A program made the position numbers and the translations under genes. 64,000 nucleotides of DNA, taken from positions 4,256,001 through 4,320,000 of the forward strand of contig NZ_CP092417.1 of NCBI RefSeq assembly GCF_023716865.1, given 5' to 3'. Positions 34,963 to 44,021 of this stretch are shown piece by piece (the first letter of the stretch is position 1; each line of letters starts with the position of its first letter). This stretch comes from Endozoicomonas sp. SCSIO W0465 (GTDB lineage Bacteria; Pseudomonadota; Gammaproteobacteria; Pseudomonadales; Endozoicomonadaceae). The notes under the pieces are model-generated. The model was not told where the DNA came from. It was given only the letters and a program-made list of their open reading frames with translations, and ran no database searches.

Positions 34963-37900
34963 AAAGAATAACGATGACTGGACACCCCTGTATGCCGCTG
35001 CCCGTAATGGCTACGCCAAGTGTGTCAAGGCGTTACTGAGCGTTCCAGCTATTCTGGTCAATGAAAAGAGTAAGGATGGCTGGACGCCTCTGTACATTGC
35101 TGCCCATCACAACCACGCAGAGTGCGTTAAGGCGTTGGTTAAGGATCCCGGCATTCTGGTCAATGAAAAGGATAAAGATGGCAAGACGCCCCTGTACGTT
35201 GCTGCCCATCACAACCACGCAGAGTGCGTCAAGGCGTTAGTTAAGGCTCTCGGCATTCGGGTCAATGAAAAGATAGATGGCTTTACGCCCCTGTTGATCG
35301 CAGCCTATGAAGGCCAAGCCGAGTGCATCAAGGAGTTAGTTAAGGCTCCCGGCATTCGGGTCAATGAAAAGATAGATGGCCTTACGCCTCTGTTGATCGC
35401 AGCCAATGAAGGCCACACCGAGTGCGTCAAGGAGTTAGTTAAGGTTCCCGACATTCTGGTCAATGAAAAGAATAACAATGGTGGCCGGACGCCCCTGAAC
35501 CTAGCTGCCAGTAACGGCCACGCAGAGTGCGTCAAGGCGTTAGTTAAGGTTACCGGCATTTTGGTCAATGAAAAGGATAACGATGGCTGGACGACCCTGT
35601 GCGACGCTGCCTGTAACGGCCACACCGAGTGCGTCAAGGAGTTAGTTAAGGCTCCCGGCATTCGGGTCAATGAAAAGATAAAGGGCTCTACGCCCCTGTC
35701 CTTCGCAGCCTGCAAAGGCGACGCCAAGTGCGTCAAGGCGTTACTGAGTGCTCCCGGTATTCTGGTCAATGAAAAAAATAACGATGGTACTACGCCCCTG
35801 TCCATCGCAGCCTATGAAGGCGACGCCAGGTGCGTCAAGGCGTTACTGAGTGCTCCCGGTATTCTGGTCAATGAAAAGGATAACGATGGCTGGACGCCCC
35901 TGAACCTAGCTGCCGAAAATGGGCACGCAGAGTGCGTCAAGGAGTTAGTTAAGGCTCCCGGTATTCTGGTCAATGAAAAGAATAAAAATGGCAAGACGCC
36001 CCTGTGCATCGCTGCCTGTGAAGGCCACGCCGAGTGCGTCAGGGTGTTACTGAGTGCTCCCGGCATTCTGGTCAATGAAAAGAATAACGATGGCTGGACG
36101 CCCCTGTGCGCCGCTGCCAATGAAGGCCACGCCGAGTGCGTCAAGGCATTACTGAGTGCTCCCAGCATTCTGGTCAATGAGAAAACTAACGATGGTATTA
36201 CGCCCCTGCGCATCGCTACCGAATATAGCCATGCAGAGTGTCTGAAACTGTTGATTGTTAAAGAGGAAGTGAAAAGCACGCTCCCAGACACTGTGCGGGA
36301 TGGGCAAACCAAACTTCTGAAGGGGATACTGGACACCCTGAAAACACTGAAGGAACCCGCAAAGTATGAGACCATCATGCAAGTTTTGAATGTAACCGAC
36401 CGGGACGGTAAAACTCGGAAAACTCTGCTGTGCCTGGCTGTAGAATGCGGGCACGAAAAAGTTGTAGCCTTGTTTCTAAATGCCTTGAATGATCTACCGA
36501 AGGAGAAAAAGCCCGGAGCTATCAGGGCGGTGCTGAGTTCGGCAGACAGATTCGGCAGAACCCCGCTTTATATGGCTGCCCGGTTTGGCCACGATAAGAT
36601 CGTTACCCAGTTACTGGCTGCTTTACATGGACTGGCAAAAGCAGAAATGCCATGGAGACCATGGGCAAGGTCACATGCAATCTCTGCCTTGGTAAACGCC
36701 GCCGATCTATTTGGGAAAACAGCTGTCTCACAAGCTCGCTCCCTCGGGCATTTCCAGATCAAAAGCTTGTTGACCAAAGCCTTCCCGGACTCAGTCTACA
36801 CAGAGGAAGCAACAAGAGATGCTCCGAGTGACGTCGTGCCTTTCCGCGATGTGCTTTTGCGCCTGAATGCATTATCAAAAGCCGCGAGGCTGAATACTGT
36901 TATGGCAGTGCTTCATCATGCCAGAGAAGACGTGTTGTTAACGCTGGATGTGGCGGATCTGGAAAGTTATGACACGCTGGTGGCTGAGACACTGGCGGCC
37001 CTGAAAAGGCTGCCAGATGCCCCCGAAGACGTATCAAGAAATCATGCCATCCTCAAGGTCATCGATTGTCTCTGTGAGGATGGTGAAGCCGGGTTTTCCT
37101 ATACCTGCGTGGCCAATGAAGGGCAAGAGCAAGTAGCGGAACTTCTGCAAGCTTTCCCCATCCTGAGTGCTGCCAGGAACGGGCAAACCGCCATTGTGAC
37201 CCAGATACTGAAAATGCTGGCGACTTGGCCTGAATCTACACATGGCCAAGCCATTACGACAGTAATGACTGCCTTCAATAAAGATGGGAGAACACCACTC
37301 CATCTGGCTGCCCAGAGCGATCAACGGGCGGTTGTGGCGCATTTGCTGGAAACCCTGGACAGAATAACGGAACCTGAAAGGAGCAATGCAATCCCAACGG
37401 TGATGCTTGCCGTGGACGCACATGGAGCAACACCGCTGCATTGGGCTGCTTTCAAAGGGCATCACGAGGTTGTGGGGCACTTACTGAATGCGGTGGGCAG
37501 ACTGCCCGAACCAGGAAGGCTGAAAGCCTTCACTGCTGTGGTGGAGGCCGCCGACCAAAAAGGAGCCACTGCGCTACATAGGGCTGCCATCAATGGCCAG
37601 TACGCAGTTGTGGAGCAACTCCTGAATACTGTGAATGGGCTCCCGGAAGCAGAAAGAATTGCTGTCTTCGCAGCAATGGTAGGCGCGGTGGATACACTCA
37701 AGAGAACACCACTGTACGCAGCTTTCAATAACGGCCACGAGAACATTATGAATCAGCTGATTCAGGCCTTCCCGCTCTTGAGCGCTATCCTGGGCGGTCA
37801 TAATCAAAGCGTGAAGCAGTTCATACAAGCGTTGCACTCGTTACCAAGGACAGCAAGATGTTCTGCCATCATGGCGGCACTAAAGAAAACCCGGGCAGAT

Positions 37901-38167
37901 GGAGCAACACCGTTGTATCTTGCTGCCAGTTCGGGAAATGACGAGATCATAGGGCTGTTATTGGGTGCCGTGTCTACGCTTCTGGATGATGGAAAACGCG
38001 AAGAGGCCTGGGAAGTGCTGTACTCTGCCAGCAGAGTTGAAGAAGAGGATGGAGCCATTAGGATAATAACCCCCCTCGGGATCGCTGCCAGGAATAAGTG
38101 TGTCAAGGCTGTGAAGCTGCTACTGGAGGCGATACGACAGCTATTCAGTACTACACAACAAATGTAG
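34963..38167 (+). pseudogene. giant ankyrin gene B, segment 3 (C-terminal 1067 residues)
   Basis: Open without stop from the IS701-like junction to TAG 38165-38167; the first usable start codon may be TTG 35135, giving 1010 residues. It has about 13 very similar 34-residue ankyrin repeats (to about 36240), then a region with longer units of about 50 residues (GATALHRAAINGQYAVVEQL; NGHENIMNQLIQAFPLLSAI). The C-terminal part is more diverse and ends in helical sequence LLLEAIRQLFSTTQQM. No membrane segment is seen. With segments 1 and 2 it restores a 1628-residue protein. Confidence 0.85.
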
Positions 38168-38289
38168 TTTAAAAGGCTATTAAAAATTATCTGGAAATAA
38201 TTAAATCGTTTAACCAAATGTTTGAACTTTGTCTTGTAGCAAAACTCTGAGCTCTGGTATCGAACCCTGGAGTCGAGGGAAAATTTGCT

Positions 38290-40728
38290 ATGAATATGCC
38301 ATCCGTTCCTGCTCAAAGCGCTGCTGTGTCTCAATCTCGGTTCCATAGTGGTCACGGGGGCGAAAACGCCAGCGCAGCCCCGGTAAAGTGTGACCGTTGG
38401 ACTGTCAGTTTAAGTGCTATTGACGGTTTCTTGCGGGGTAAGGGTCGTGAAGCAGTTGAGAATATCGCAGAGCGTATGTGCAGAAGGGCAGAGCATCAAC
38501 AAGGTACAAAATCCTTCAACTTGAGTAATCTGAAAAAAGATTTTGGTGCCTGCGGGCTGCCAGTGGATGGCAGTCAAGGGCGCAGCAAGGAGCAAAAGGT
38601 CAAGATTGTTACCGGCTTGATCCTCAGGCTCCAGACTGAAGCGAACAGTGGTGTTGTGGATCGGCCTCTGGGGAACAGTTTTTGCGCACTGATAAAAAAA
38701 TCCGAAAGTTCCATCGCTGAAGGGATGCAGCAGTTGCTGGATGAAGTCAACGGCCGTGGTGCTGAAGAGCCGATGGCCATGGCGGATGATGCATCCTGTG
38801 CAGCTGATGGCAAGAGTACGGCAGACGACGATAGCTCGTCAGGATTCAGAGGTCTTCCTGCCAGTCAATCTGAGTCAATTTATCCATCGGCTGAACTGCG
38901 GCCATTGCACTTTGCGATGGCCAATCCAATAGAAACACCGGTGGCTCCACCGCCTTCTTATGATGTCTGTTCATCTGATGCCGGAACCAAGTTAGCGTAT
39001 CTGAGTGCTCACATTGAACGATTGATTGGTGATCAGTGGGGGGATGATCAGATAACGGAGTGCCGCAATCAGATGCAGTTTATCAACGCGGAGTTGGCCA
39101 GTTTGGAATCTTCGGGGCTTGAACATTTTTCTGGAAAATTCTCAGAGGTCCGCAAGCAGTTTGAGGAGCTTCAGGTAAAGGATTTACACCATCGTCTGGA
39201 CAAGCTGGAAGAGGTCAATATAAGGAGTCGCAGGGATATACTGTCGATGGAACGCGATATTGCCCAATTTTCCAAATGCTTCGATGAACTGGCACTTGTA
39301 GGTGATGAAGATCGTTCACGGCTTGTGGAGCGCCAGGAGGCATTAAATTACCAGCTGGCCGAAGCAAAGAGGTCTTTCGGGGTCCTCAATGATCTTGAAT
39401 CCTTAATCACTGATCTTAATGATTTGAAATACAGAGAGTCGGCGAACTCGGAGCAGATGGTGGTTTTTTTCAACCGTATAGAATGCGGGTTAAGGGAAAT
39501 AAGTGGGTCAATTGACAGCCAGCCTGCAGGGTCACAACGAACTGAATTGTTAGAGAAAGAGAGTGAGCTCAGGGACTTATTAAATAACAGCAAGAAAACA
39601 GTTAAGCGTCAACGGCTTGATCACATGGAACAGCTAATAAAAACTCAGGAAAATAATAATGAGAAGGGCTTCAGTCTGAGTAAAGACAGGTTGGAGCAAG
39701 TTGACGATCAATTACATGATCTCAAAGTATTAATGAACAGATTGACGATGGATGAGCAAGAGAGTGCAATATTAAAAGACCTGGATCACAGGCAGGCAAG
39801 GTTAAAACTGATCAATGATGGAGTTGATGGGCAGACTTCGGTATTAAAAGTGAATTCTTCCCGCTCTGGTCTGACAGGTGACATTATCGAAAATCTGGAT
39901 GCCGCTGAAGGTTTGATTGCCACTTCAGAAAGTGATCCCTACGGTTTTAGTGAAAAAAGAGCATCGCAGGCAAAGGAGTATCTTGATGAGGCAATAGCTC
40001 AGTGTGGTAAATTACGTGACAGAGCTCAACGAAATGAATTATTGGGTAGGCATCGAAATATGGGCTTTAGGCTGCAGAAAATTGAGGAACAAAAAGGGGA
40101 GATTGTTCAGAAAAAAGTCAAAGAACTCTTGGATAAGGCACAAACTGCTATGGAATCTTTCCCCAGCCACCCAGAACAAGAAGAAGTAAACGCGGTGGAA
40201 GCTCTGTTTAAGCAGGCAAGATTGGAGCTAAAAGAATTGAGTGGGAGTAATTATGACACTGTACGAGCGGGGCTTCTTTCTCAATTTCATGAATTGCAGA
40301 AAAAACTACAATCGTACAAGAAAGATATCAGTGATAGTCAACAAGCGACTGCCGCAAGCAGTGAAGTCAAGACAGATCCTCTTAAGAAAGAGTATGATGA
40401 TTACTGGAATGAATATGATCGCAAGTCCAGGGATCTGGAGGAGCAGGTGGTGAAATATTCCGGACCGGAGCAGCCTAAAGAATTACGCATAGGTAGAATG
40501 CAGGATCTTAAGGAATTTTATGAAAATTCATTAAAGACAGCAAAAGCACTGAGGTTCGAAAAAATTGCAGGCAAACCAGATTATGATAAGGAGCGCCAGA
40601 TCCTAGTTCACAATATGGATCATCTGCGTATGCAGATCGAAGTTCTGCAAAAGCTGATCAACCGGCTGAATCAAGAAGATTCGACCCAAGAGCAAGAGGA
40701 AAAACGATCCGGTTGTATGCAATCCTGA
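38290..40728 (+). CDS. coiled-coil protein with PPxY motif, effector-like
   Basis: 812 residues, no recognised enzyme domain. An N-terminal globular part (about 1-150), then a low-complexity Asp/Ser stretch (ADDDSSSGF), a proline-rich segment with a PPxY motif (P221-P222-S223-Y224) and a long, mainly helical region from about 235 to the end with several coiled coils (HRLDKLEEVNIRSRRDILSM; HDLKVLMNRLTMDEQE). PPxY motifs bind WW domains of eukaryotic ubiquitin ligases such as NEDD4. The protein ends in CMQS, a weak CaaX-like tetrapeptide. It directly follows ankyrin gene B on the same strand. Function is unknown. Confidence 0.7.
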   Translation: MNMPSVPAQSAAVSQSRFHSGHGGENASAAPVKCDRWTVSLSAIDGFLRGKGREAVENIAERMCRRAEHQQGTKSFNLSNLKKDFGACGLPVDGSQGRSKEQKVKIVTGLILRLQTEANSGVVDRPLGNSFCALIKKSESSIAEGMQQLLDEVNGRGAEEPMAMADDASCAADGKSTADDDSSSGFRGLPASQSESIYPSAELRPLHFAMANPIETPVAPPPSYDVCSSDAGTKLAYLSAHIERLIGDQWGDDQITECRNQMQFINAELASLESSGLEHFSGKFSEVRKQFEELQVKDLHHRLDKLEEVNIRSRRDILSMERDIAQFSKCFDELALVGDEDRSRLVERQEALNYQLAEAKRSFGVLNDLESLITDLNDLKYRESANSEQMVVFFNRIECGLREISGSIDSQPAGSQRTELLEKESELRDLLNNSKKTVKRQRLDHMEQLIKTQENNNEKGFSLSKDRLEQVDDQLHDLKVLMNRLTMDEQESAILKDLDHRQARLKLINDGVDGQTSVLKVNSSRSGLTGDIIENLDAAEGLIATSESDPYGFSEKRASQAKEYLDEAIAQCGKLRDRAQRNELLGRHRNMGFRLQKIEEQKGEIVQKKVKELLDKAQTAMESFPSHPEQEEVNAVEALFKQARLELKELSGSNYDTVRAGLLSQFHELQKKLQSYKKDISDSQQATAASSEVKTDPLKKEYDDYWNEYDRKSRDLEEQVVKYSGPEQPKELRIGRMQDLKEFYENSLKTAKALRFEKIAGKPDYDKERQILVHNMDHLRMQIEVLQKLINRLNQEDSTQEQEEKRSGCMQS

Positions 40729-41018
40729 GTTCAGCTGCTAAGGACGCTTTTCTGTGAGAATCAGTTAGTGTTAGATGAAACCTTTATTTGGCACCCTTTC
40801 AGAGCTATTTGATAATATCTTCGGCAATCTCTTTATGCTTGGCCAGAATGTGTAATGCTGCTGCGGTGTAAGCCATGTTAAAGCCTGTTCATCGGGAAAC
40901 TATCGGTTGGTATTATATCGTTCACCACCGGGCTTTGAATATCCCACCGCATTGAGTCAGGCTTTCGTGAGATCCCTGATCTTTATGTGATCTTTGATAT
41001 CGGGTAAGGTTGACAGGC
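40729..41018. other. intergenic stretch
   Basis: About 290 bp without a supported gene. A 21-codon minus-strand frame (40814-40879, ALHILAKHKEIAEDIIK) is the only coding-like trace, perhaps the end of a lost gene. Confidence 0.3.
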
Positions 41019-41792
41019 TTAGTCCTTATGGGCCTTTAATTCATCCGGGTTGTTACCAAAACCATAATCAGTGATCACCTCAACTGCACTGTAGCCAACA
41101 CTTCCCAAATGTTCTCCTGCTATTTCAATGATACATTCACCAATAGCAGAATCCTCCGTAGTAACGGAAGTGAAGCAATCCAGAGGTTCCCCTCCGGCTA
41201 ATGATTTTCCAAATGCTGAACAGCAGATTTCCCCGATCTTTTTGCCGATATCCACAAATAACGATCCTTCAATACATCTTGGTACGCATCCCCTGTCAGA
41301 GAGCTTTTTCCCAATGGTTTCCAATACATAATTGCCCGCCTCAGCAAAATACTCACCCGCTACTTTCATCAGGCATTCTGTGGCGAAATAACGACAGAAT
41401 GAAGTGGCTGGACTGCCTGAAAAAACCATCACTTTAACCAGTGATTCACCAAAACTGACAAAGCTGACCTGGGCTAACTTGCTACCGACATTAACAAGAG
41501 CCGTTGAAACGGATTGTGGCAGACAACGTCTACAGTGAATTTTTTCAGCCACCGTTTCCAAAACCTCATAGCCACTTTCGCCCAACATCTCACCGGCAAT
41601 TTCTGTTGAATAATCAGAAATCGATTCAGAAATTGTTGTTGTCAGATCCCCCCCAAAGCAAAGATGTTTAACCACTGATTTTCCAAAAATTGTGCAGCTG
41701 GTTTCTGCGGTTTTCTTTCCTGCCGCCAGAAAAGCGGAGTTTGTCATATTACTTTCTATCAGCTGGTTTCTGCCTACTGTATTGCAATCCAT
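41019..41792 (-). CDS. protein of three ~79-residue internal repeats, unknown family
   Basis: 257 residues from ATG 41792, chosen because agagg lies about 8 nt upstream; a GTG one codon earlier is possible. The sequence is three tandem repeats (about residues 21-99, 100-178, 179-245). Shared positions are GKK..E....FGKSLVK, STEIAGE.LGESGY.VLE and an RxCxP pattern at the repeat end (CRRCLPQS, DRGCVPRC). It is cysteine-rich (about 15) with no signal peptide or membrane segment. No known family is recognised. It lies between two effector-like genes on the opposite strand. Confidence 0.65.
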   Translation of the reverse strand: MDCNTVGRNQLIESNMTNSAFLAAGKKTAETSCTIFGKSVVKHLCFGGDLTTTISESISDYSTEIAGEMLGESGYEVLETVAEKIHCRRCLPQSVSTALVNVGSKLAQVSFVSFGESLVKVMVFSGSPATSFCRYFATECLMKVAGEYFAEAGNYVLETIGKKLSDRGCVPRCIEGSLFVDIGKKIGEICCSAFGKSLAGGEPLDCFTSVTTEDSAIGECIIEIAGEHLGSVGYSAVEVITDYGFGNNPDELKAHKD

Positions 41793-41906
41793 CACGGCAC
41801 CTCTGGGAAAATAATTAATTCCTTTTAAGTAAAAAAACTCTTCTTAATGTACGCTCTAATTCAAATTGCTTTTTTTACTTTAGGGGGCTGTCCGAGCATA
41901 CCGCCC

Positions 41907-41962
41907 GTCTCGGCGACCCCGTCTCGGCGACCCCGTCTCGGCGACCCCGTCTGGGCGACCCC
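41907..41962 (+). repeat. four tandem copies of a 14-bp unit
   Basis: gtctcggcgacccc at 41907, 41921, 41935 and 41949 (the last with one change, ctggg). The array begins 25 bp after a sequence (ggggctgtccgag) similar to the end of the 30302-30468 fold-back element. A degenerate inverted copy of that end (attcccggatagcc) lies near 42065-42080. The whole of 41880-42085 may be a decayed relative of the MITE. The rest of 41793-42288 has no supported gene. Confidence 0.7.
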
Positions 41963-42288
41963 AAAGTAAAAAAAAATGTTAGAATTTGCAGACCAACTGG
42001 CTGCCACTGCACGGAAGCCGGGATCAGGGCAATGCAAGAATACTTGGCACCCAGTGCTGTCTATTCCCGGATAGCCGTCTGGCCATTTTTACAATCATCC
42101 ATTTTTGTAACAGCATTCGACCATTAGAATCCATAACAAACCGGTTAGTAGAGACAACACAACAGGTTGTCCTATGAAATTGAGTTGTTGAACGCCCGCG
42201 GTCAGCACATTGAAACCAGGATTGATGCCATCAGGCCTGTCAGCAAATCTTGATACAAGACTATTCGATACTATGCAGGAGTCACTCT

Positions 42289-42564
42289 ATGAACTCATCA
42301 GACAATAAATCCACTCTGTGGTCCCGCGTTCAATCGACAGCCATGAAAATACGCAAAAATGGTCTCAAGGAAGTGACCGGCGTGGTATCGTTCTCCCTGT
42401 TTTTTATTATGGGGCTGGTAACACTGGGTGCCTGCTTATTAGCAGGTGTGGCAGCGGTAATCATTGCCAGGTGGCAACACCATAAAAACCGGGAAAATGA
42501 TGCCGCTGAGCCAGCCAATGACCAGAATCCCAACAACAACCCCATCATGGTTACATTGCGTTGA
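42289..42564 (+). CDS. small membrane protein
   Basis: 91 residues. ATG 42289 is chosen because ggag lies 8 nt upstream; the open frame extends to 42250. A basic N-terminal helix (KIRKNGLKEV) leads into a single long hydrophobic segment (SLFFIMGLVTLGACLLAGVA, about residues 36-58), followed by a basic/acidic tail. No family is recognised. An IS1595-family element begins 21 bp after its stop. Confidence 0.5.
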   Translation: MNSSDNKSTLWSRVQSTAMKIRKNGLKEVTGVVSFSLFFIMGLVTLGACLLAGVAAVIIARWQHHKNRENDAAEPANDQNPNNNPIMVTLR

Positions 42565-42584
42565 GTGATTGCATGCCCGGGCTG

Positions 42585-43693
42585 GGCTAAGTTACCGTTA
42601 ATGGTTGGAAGCACCAATGTTCAGTAATTCTGCTGATCAACCGGCCAACAGTTAATTTTTTTGCTGCCGTCAGTTCTCGCCTCCAGGCCAGATAATGGGG
42701 AAGGTAACGAGTTGCAACCCCTTGGAATACGCCGCCAATCCAGCGTTTTAAATGACTGTGATAAGAATTTACAGTCTGGATGTGGTAGATGCCTTCAACA
42801 ACATGTTGACCTGCTGATGTCACCAGCTCCTTGAAGACAAATCCAAGCTTGTCAGCAAGTTTTTCGTGAGCGAGGTGTGCATCCGCACAGACCGTGGCCT
42901 GTATCGATATGCGGCCATTTAAATGCCTGCACAATTCATTAGCACTTTCGTTTTCTAATACACCGTCAACGGTATTTCGATTACGGTCCCGAGCCACCAT
43001 TACCGGGACTTTTCGGGCTTTGTTGGGATCATTACCCCGCTTTCGGGTTGGCCGTGGAAGGCCTTCTCTTTGCCCTTTGAAGGATTCACGGAAAAATGTT
43101 TCATCAAGCTCAGTAATGCCACAAAGCTCTTCTGCTTGATCATTATTAATCACTTCAAGAAAGCGGTGACGCCAGCGGAACGCAGTTTTCAAGTCAATGG
43201 CATTCTCAGCAGCAGCTGGTCGCAAGACCATAGAGTGAGTCATACCTGCGAGGTACTTGTTCCATTTTTCAGGGTGCCTGAGCCTTGCCAAAGGCGTTCC
43301 ACTAAAGGCGTTAAACGTTGAGTCGCAAGTCTTGCAGTGGTAGCGCTGTCGGCCATTTCGTATGCCCCAGCGACCAACGCTATGGCTTTTGCATTTGGGG
43401 CACCTGGGGTTTTCGGCAAATTGGGCAAGTATGCTCTTTTCTACGTCAGGTGTTGCATTATCGTTATTGGGTATAGATTCACTGTAAACAGGTTCAGAGT
43501 CAGTGGTTTCTACTACCTCGGTAACCTCTATTTGAGTACTAAGGAGCGAGTTGTTAAGAATGTCTCGCTGTTCACTGGTTAATGTTGAAATGGAATCAAT
43601 AAAATTCTGGAAGAGTTCAGATTGCATATCACTCCCCTACAACGTAGATTTTATGGGAGTTTAGCTGATTCAACCATTAACGGTAACTTAGCC
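42585..43693 (-). mobile_element. IS1595-family insertion sequence
   Basis: 1109 bp with perfect 22-bp terminal inverted repeats (ggctaagttaccgttaat at the left end) and the direct repeat cccgggctg at 42576-42584 and 43694-43702. IS1595 elements make 8-bp duplications; the ninth base may be coincidence. The element carries one intact transposase gene. Confidence 0.92.
42587..43627 (-). CDS. IS1595 family transposase
   Basis: 346 residues. An N-terminal zinc ribbon (CPKCKSHSVGRWG, then YHCKTC, about residues 75-100) precedes the ISXO2-like DDE/N/H domain: ELDETFF (about 173), ADAHLAH (about 247) and a third acidic or asparagine/histidine position in NSYHSHLKRWIGG. The length and order match the family. 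The stop codon lies at the element end and no damage is visible. Confidence 0.9.
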   Translation of the reverse strand: MQSELFQNFIDSISTLTSEQRDILNNSLLSTQIEVTEVVETTDSEPVYSESIPNNDNATPDVEKSILAQFAENPRCPKCKSHSVGRWGIRNGRQRYHCKTCDSTFNAFSGTPLARLRHPEKWNKYLAGMTHSMVLRPAAAENAIDLKTAFRWRHRFLEVINNDQAEELCGITELDETFFRESFKGQREGLPRPTRKRGNDPNKARKVPVMVARDRNRNTVDGVLENESANELCRHLNGRISIQATVCADAHLAHEKLADKLGFVFKELVTSAGQHVVEGIYHIQTVNSYHSHLKRWIGGVFQGVATRYLPHYLAWRRELTAAKKLTVGRLISRITEHWCFQPLTVT

Positions 43694-43702
43694 CCCGGGC
43701 TG

Positions 43703-44021
43703 GGTGTGAAGGTTTCCATGCCTGTTGATGGCCAGCTACTTATATAAACAGTATTTTTAAAAAAGGGCAGGCATTACTGCCCGATTTTCAAATCATTACT
43801 ATGCTTCTCACCCATTCTTCTCAAGACCGTCAATAAGCAGCAGACGCAAAAGATTGCGTTTCTGACCTGCACAAAAATTGAACTTATTTTTGATAAATGA
43901 GTCTCACTAACACAACGAGTAAATTAAGTACGGAAGTACATTCCACTCCAAACTCAGATAATCAACTACTGATGAAAACAATTTATTTTATTTTGATTTA
44001 ATTTAATAAAAGGAGTCTTAA
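43703..44021. other. AT-rich leader of the RING-H2 gene
   Basis: About 320 bp with no ORF of note. The 3' end is strongly AT-rich (atttattttattttgattta) and includes a clear ribosome binding site, aaggag, 7 nt before ATG 44022. It probably contains the promoter of the RING-H2 gene; no clean -35/-10 pair was picked out. Confidence 0.4.

Larger units (their letters stand above)
33330..36250 (+). repeat. tandem ~102-bp DNA repeats encoding ankyrin units
   Basis: About 18 units of 99-105 bp with high nucleotide identity recur, for example ctggtcaatgaaaagaataa and gccacgcagagtgcgtcaag. They are interrupted only by the IS701-like element. Such identity at DNA level implies recent amplification or gene conversion. 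Confidence 0.85.

Noticed and set aside
33330..36250. CRISPR or satellite array from regularly spaced DNA repeats
   Set aside because: The repeats are in frame and encode ankyrin units; they are coding repeats.
40717..40728. CaaX prenylation box CMQS as a firm call
   Set aside because: The a2 position is Gln, which fits prenyltransferases poorly; kept only as a weak remark.
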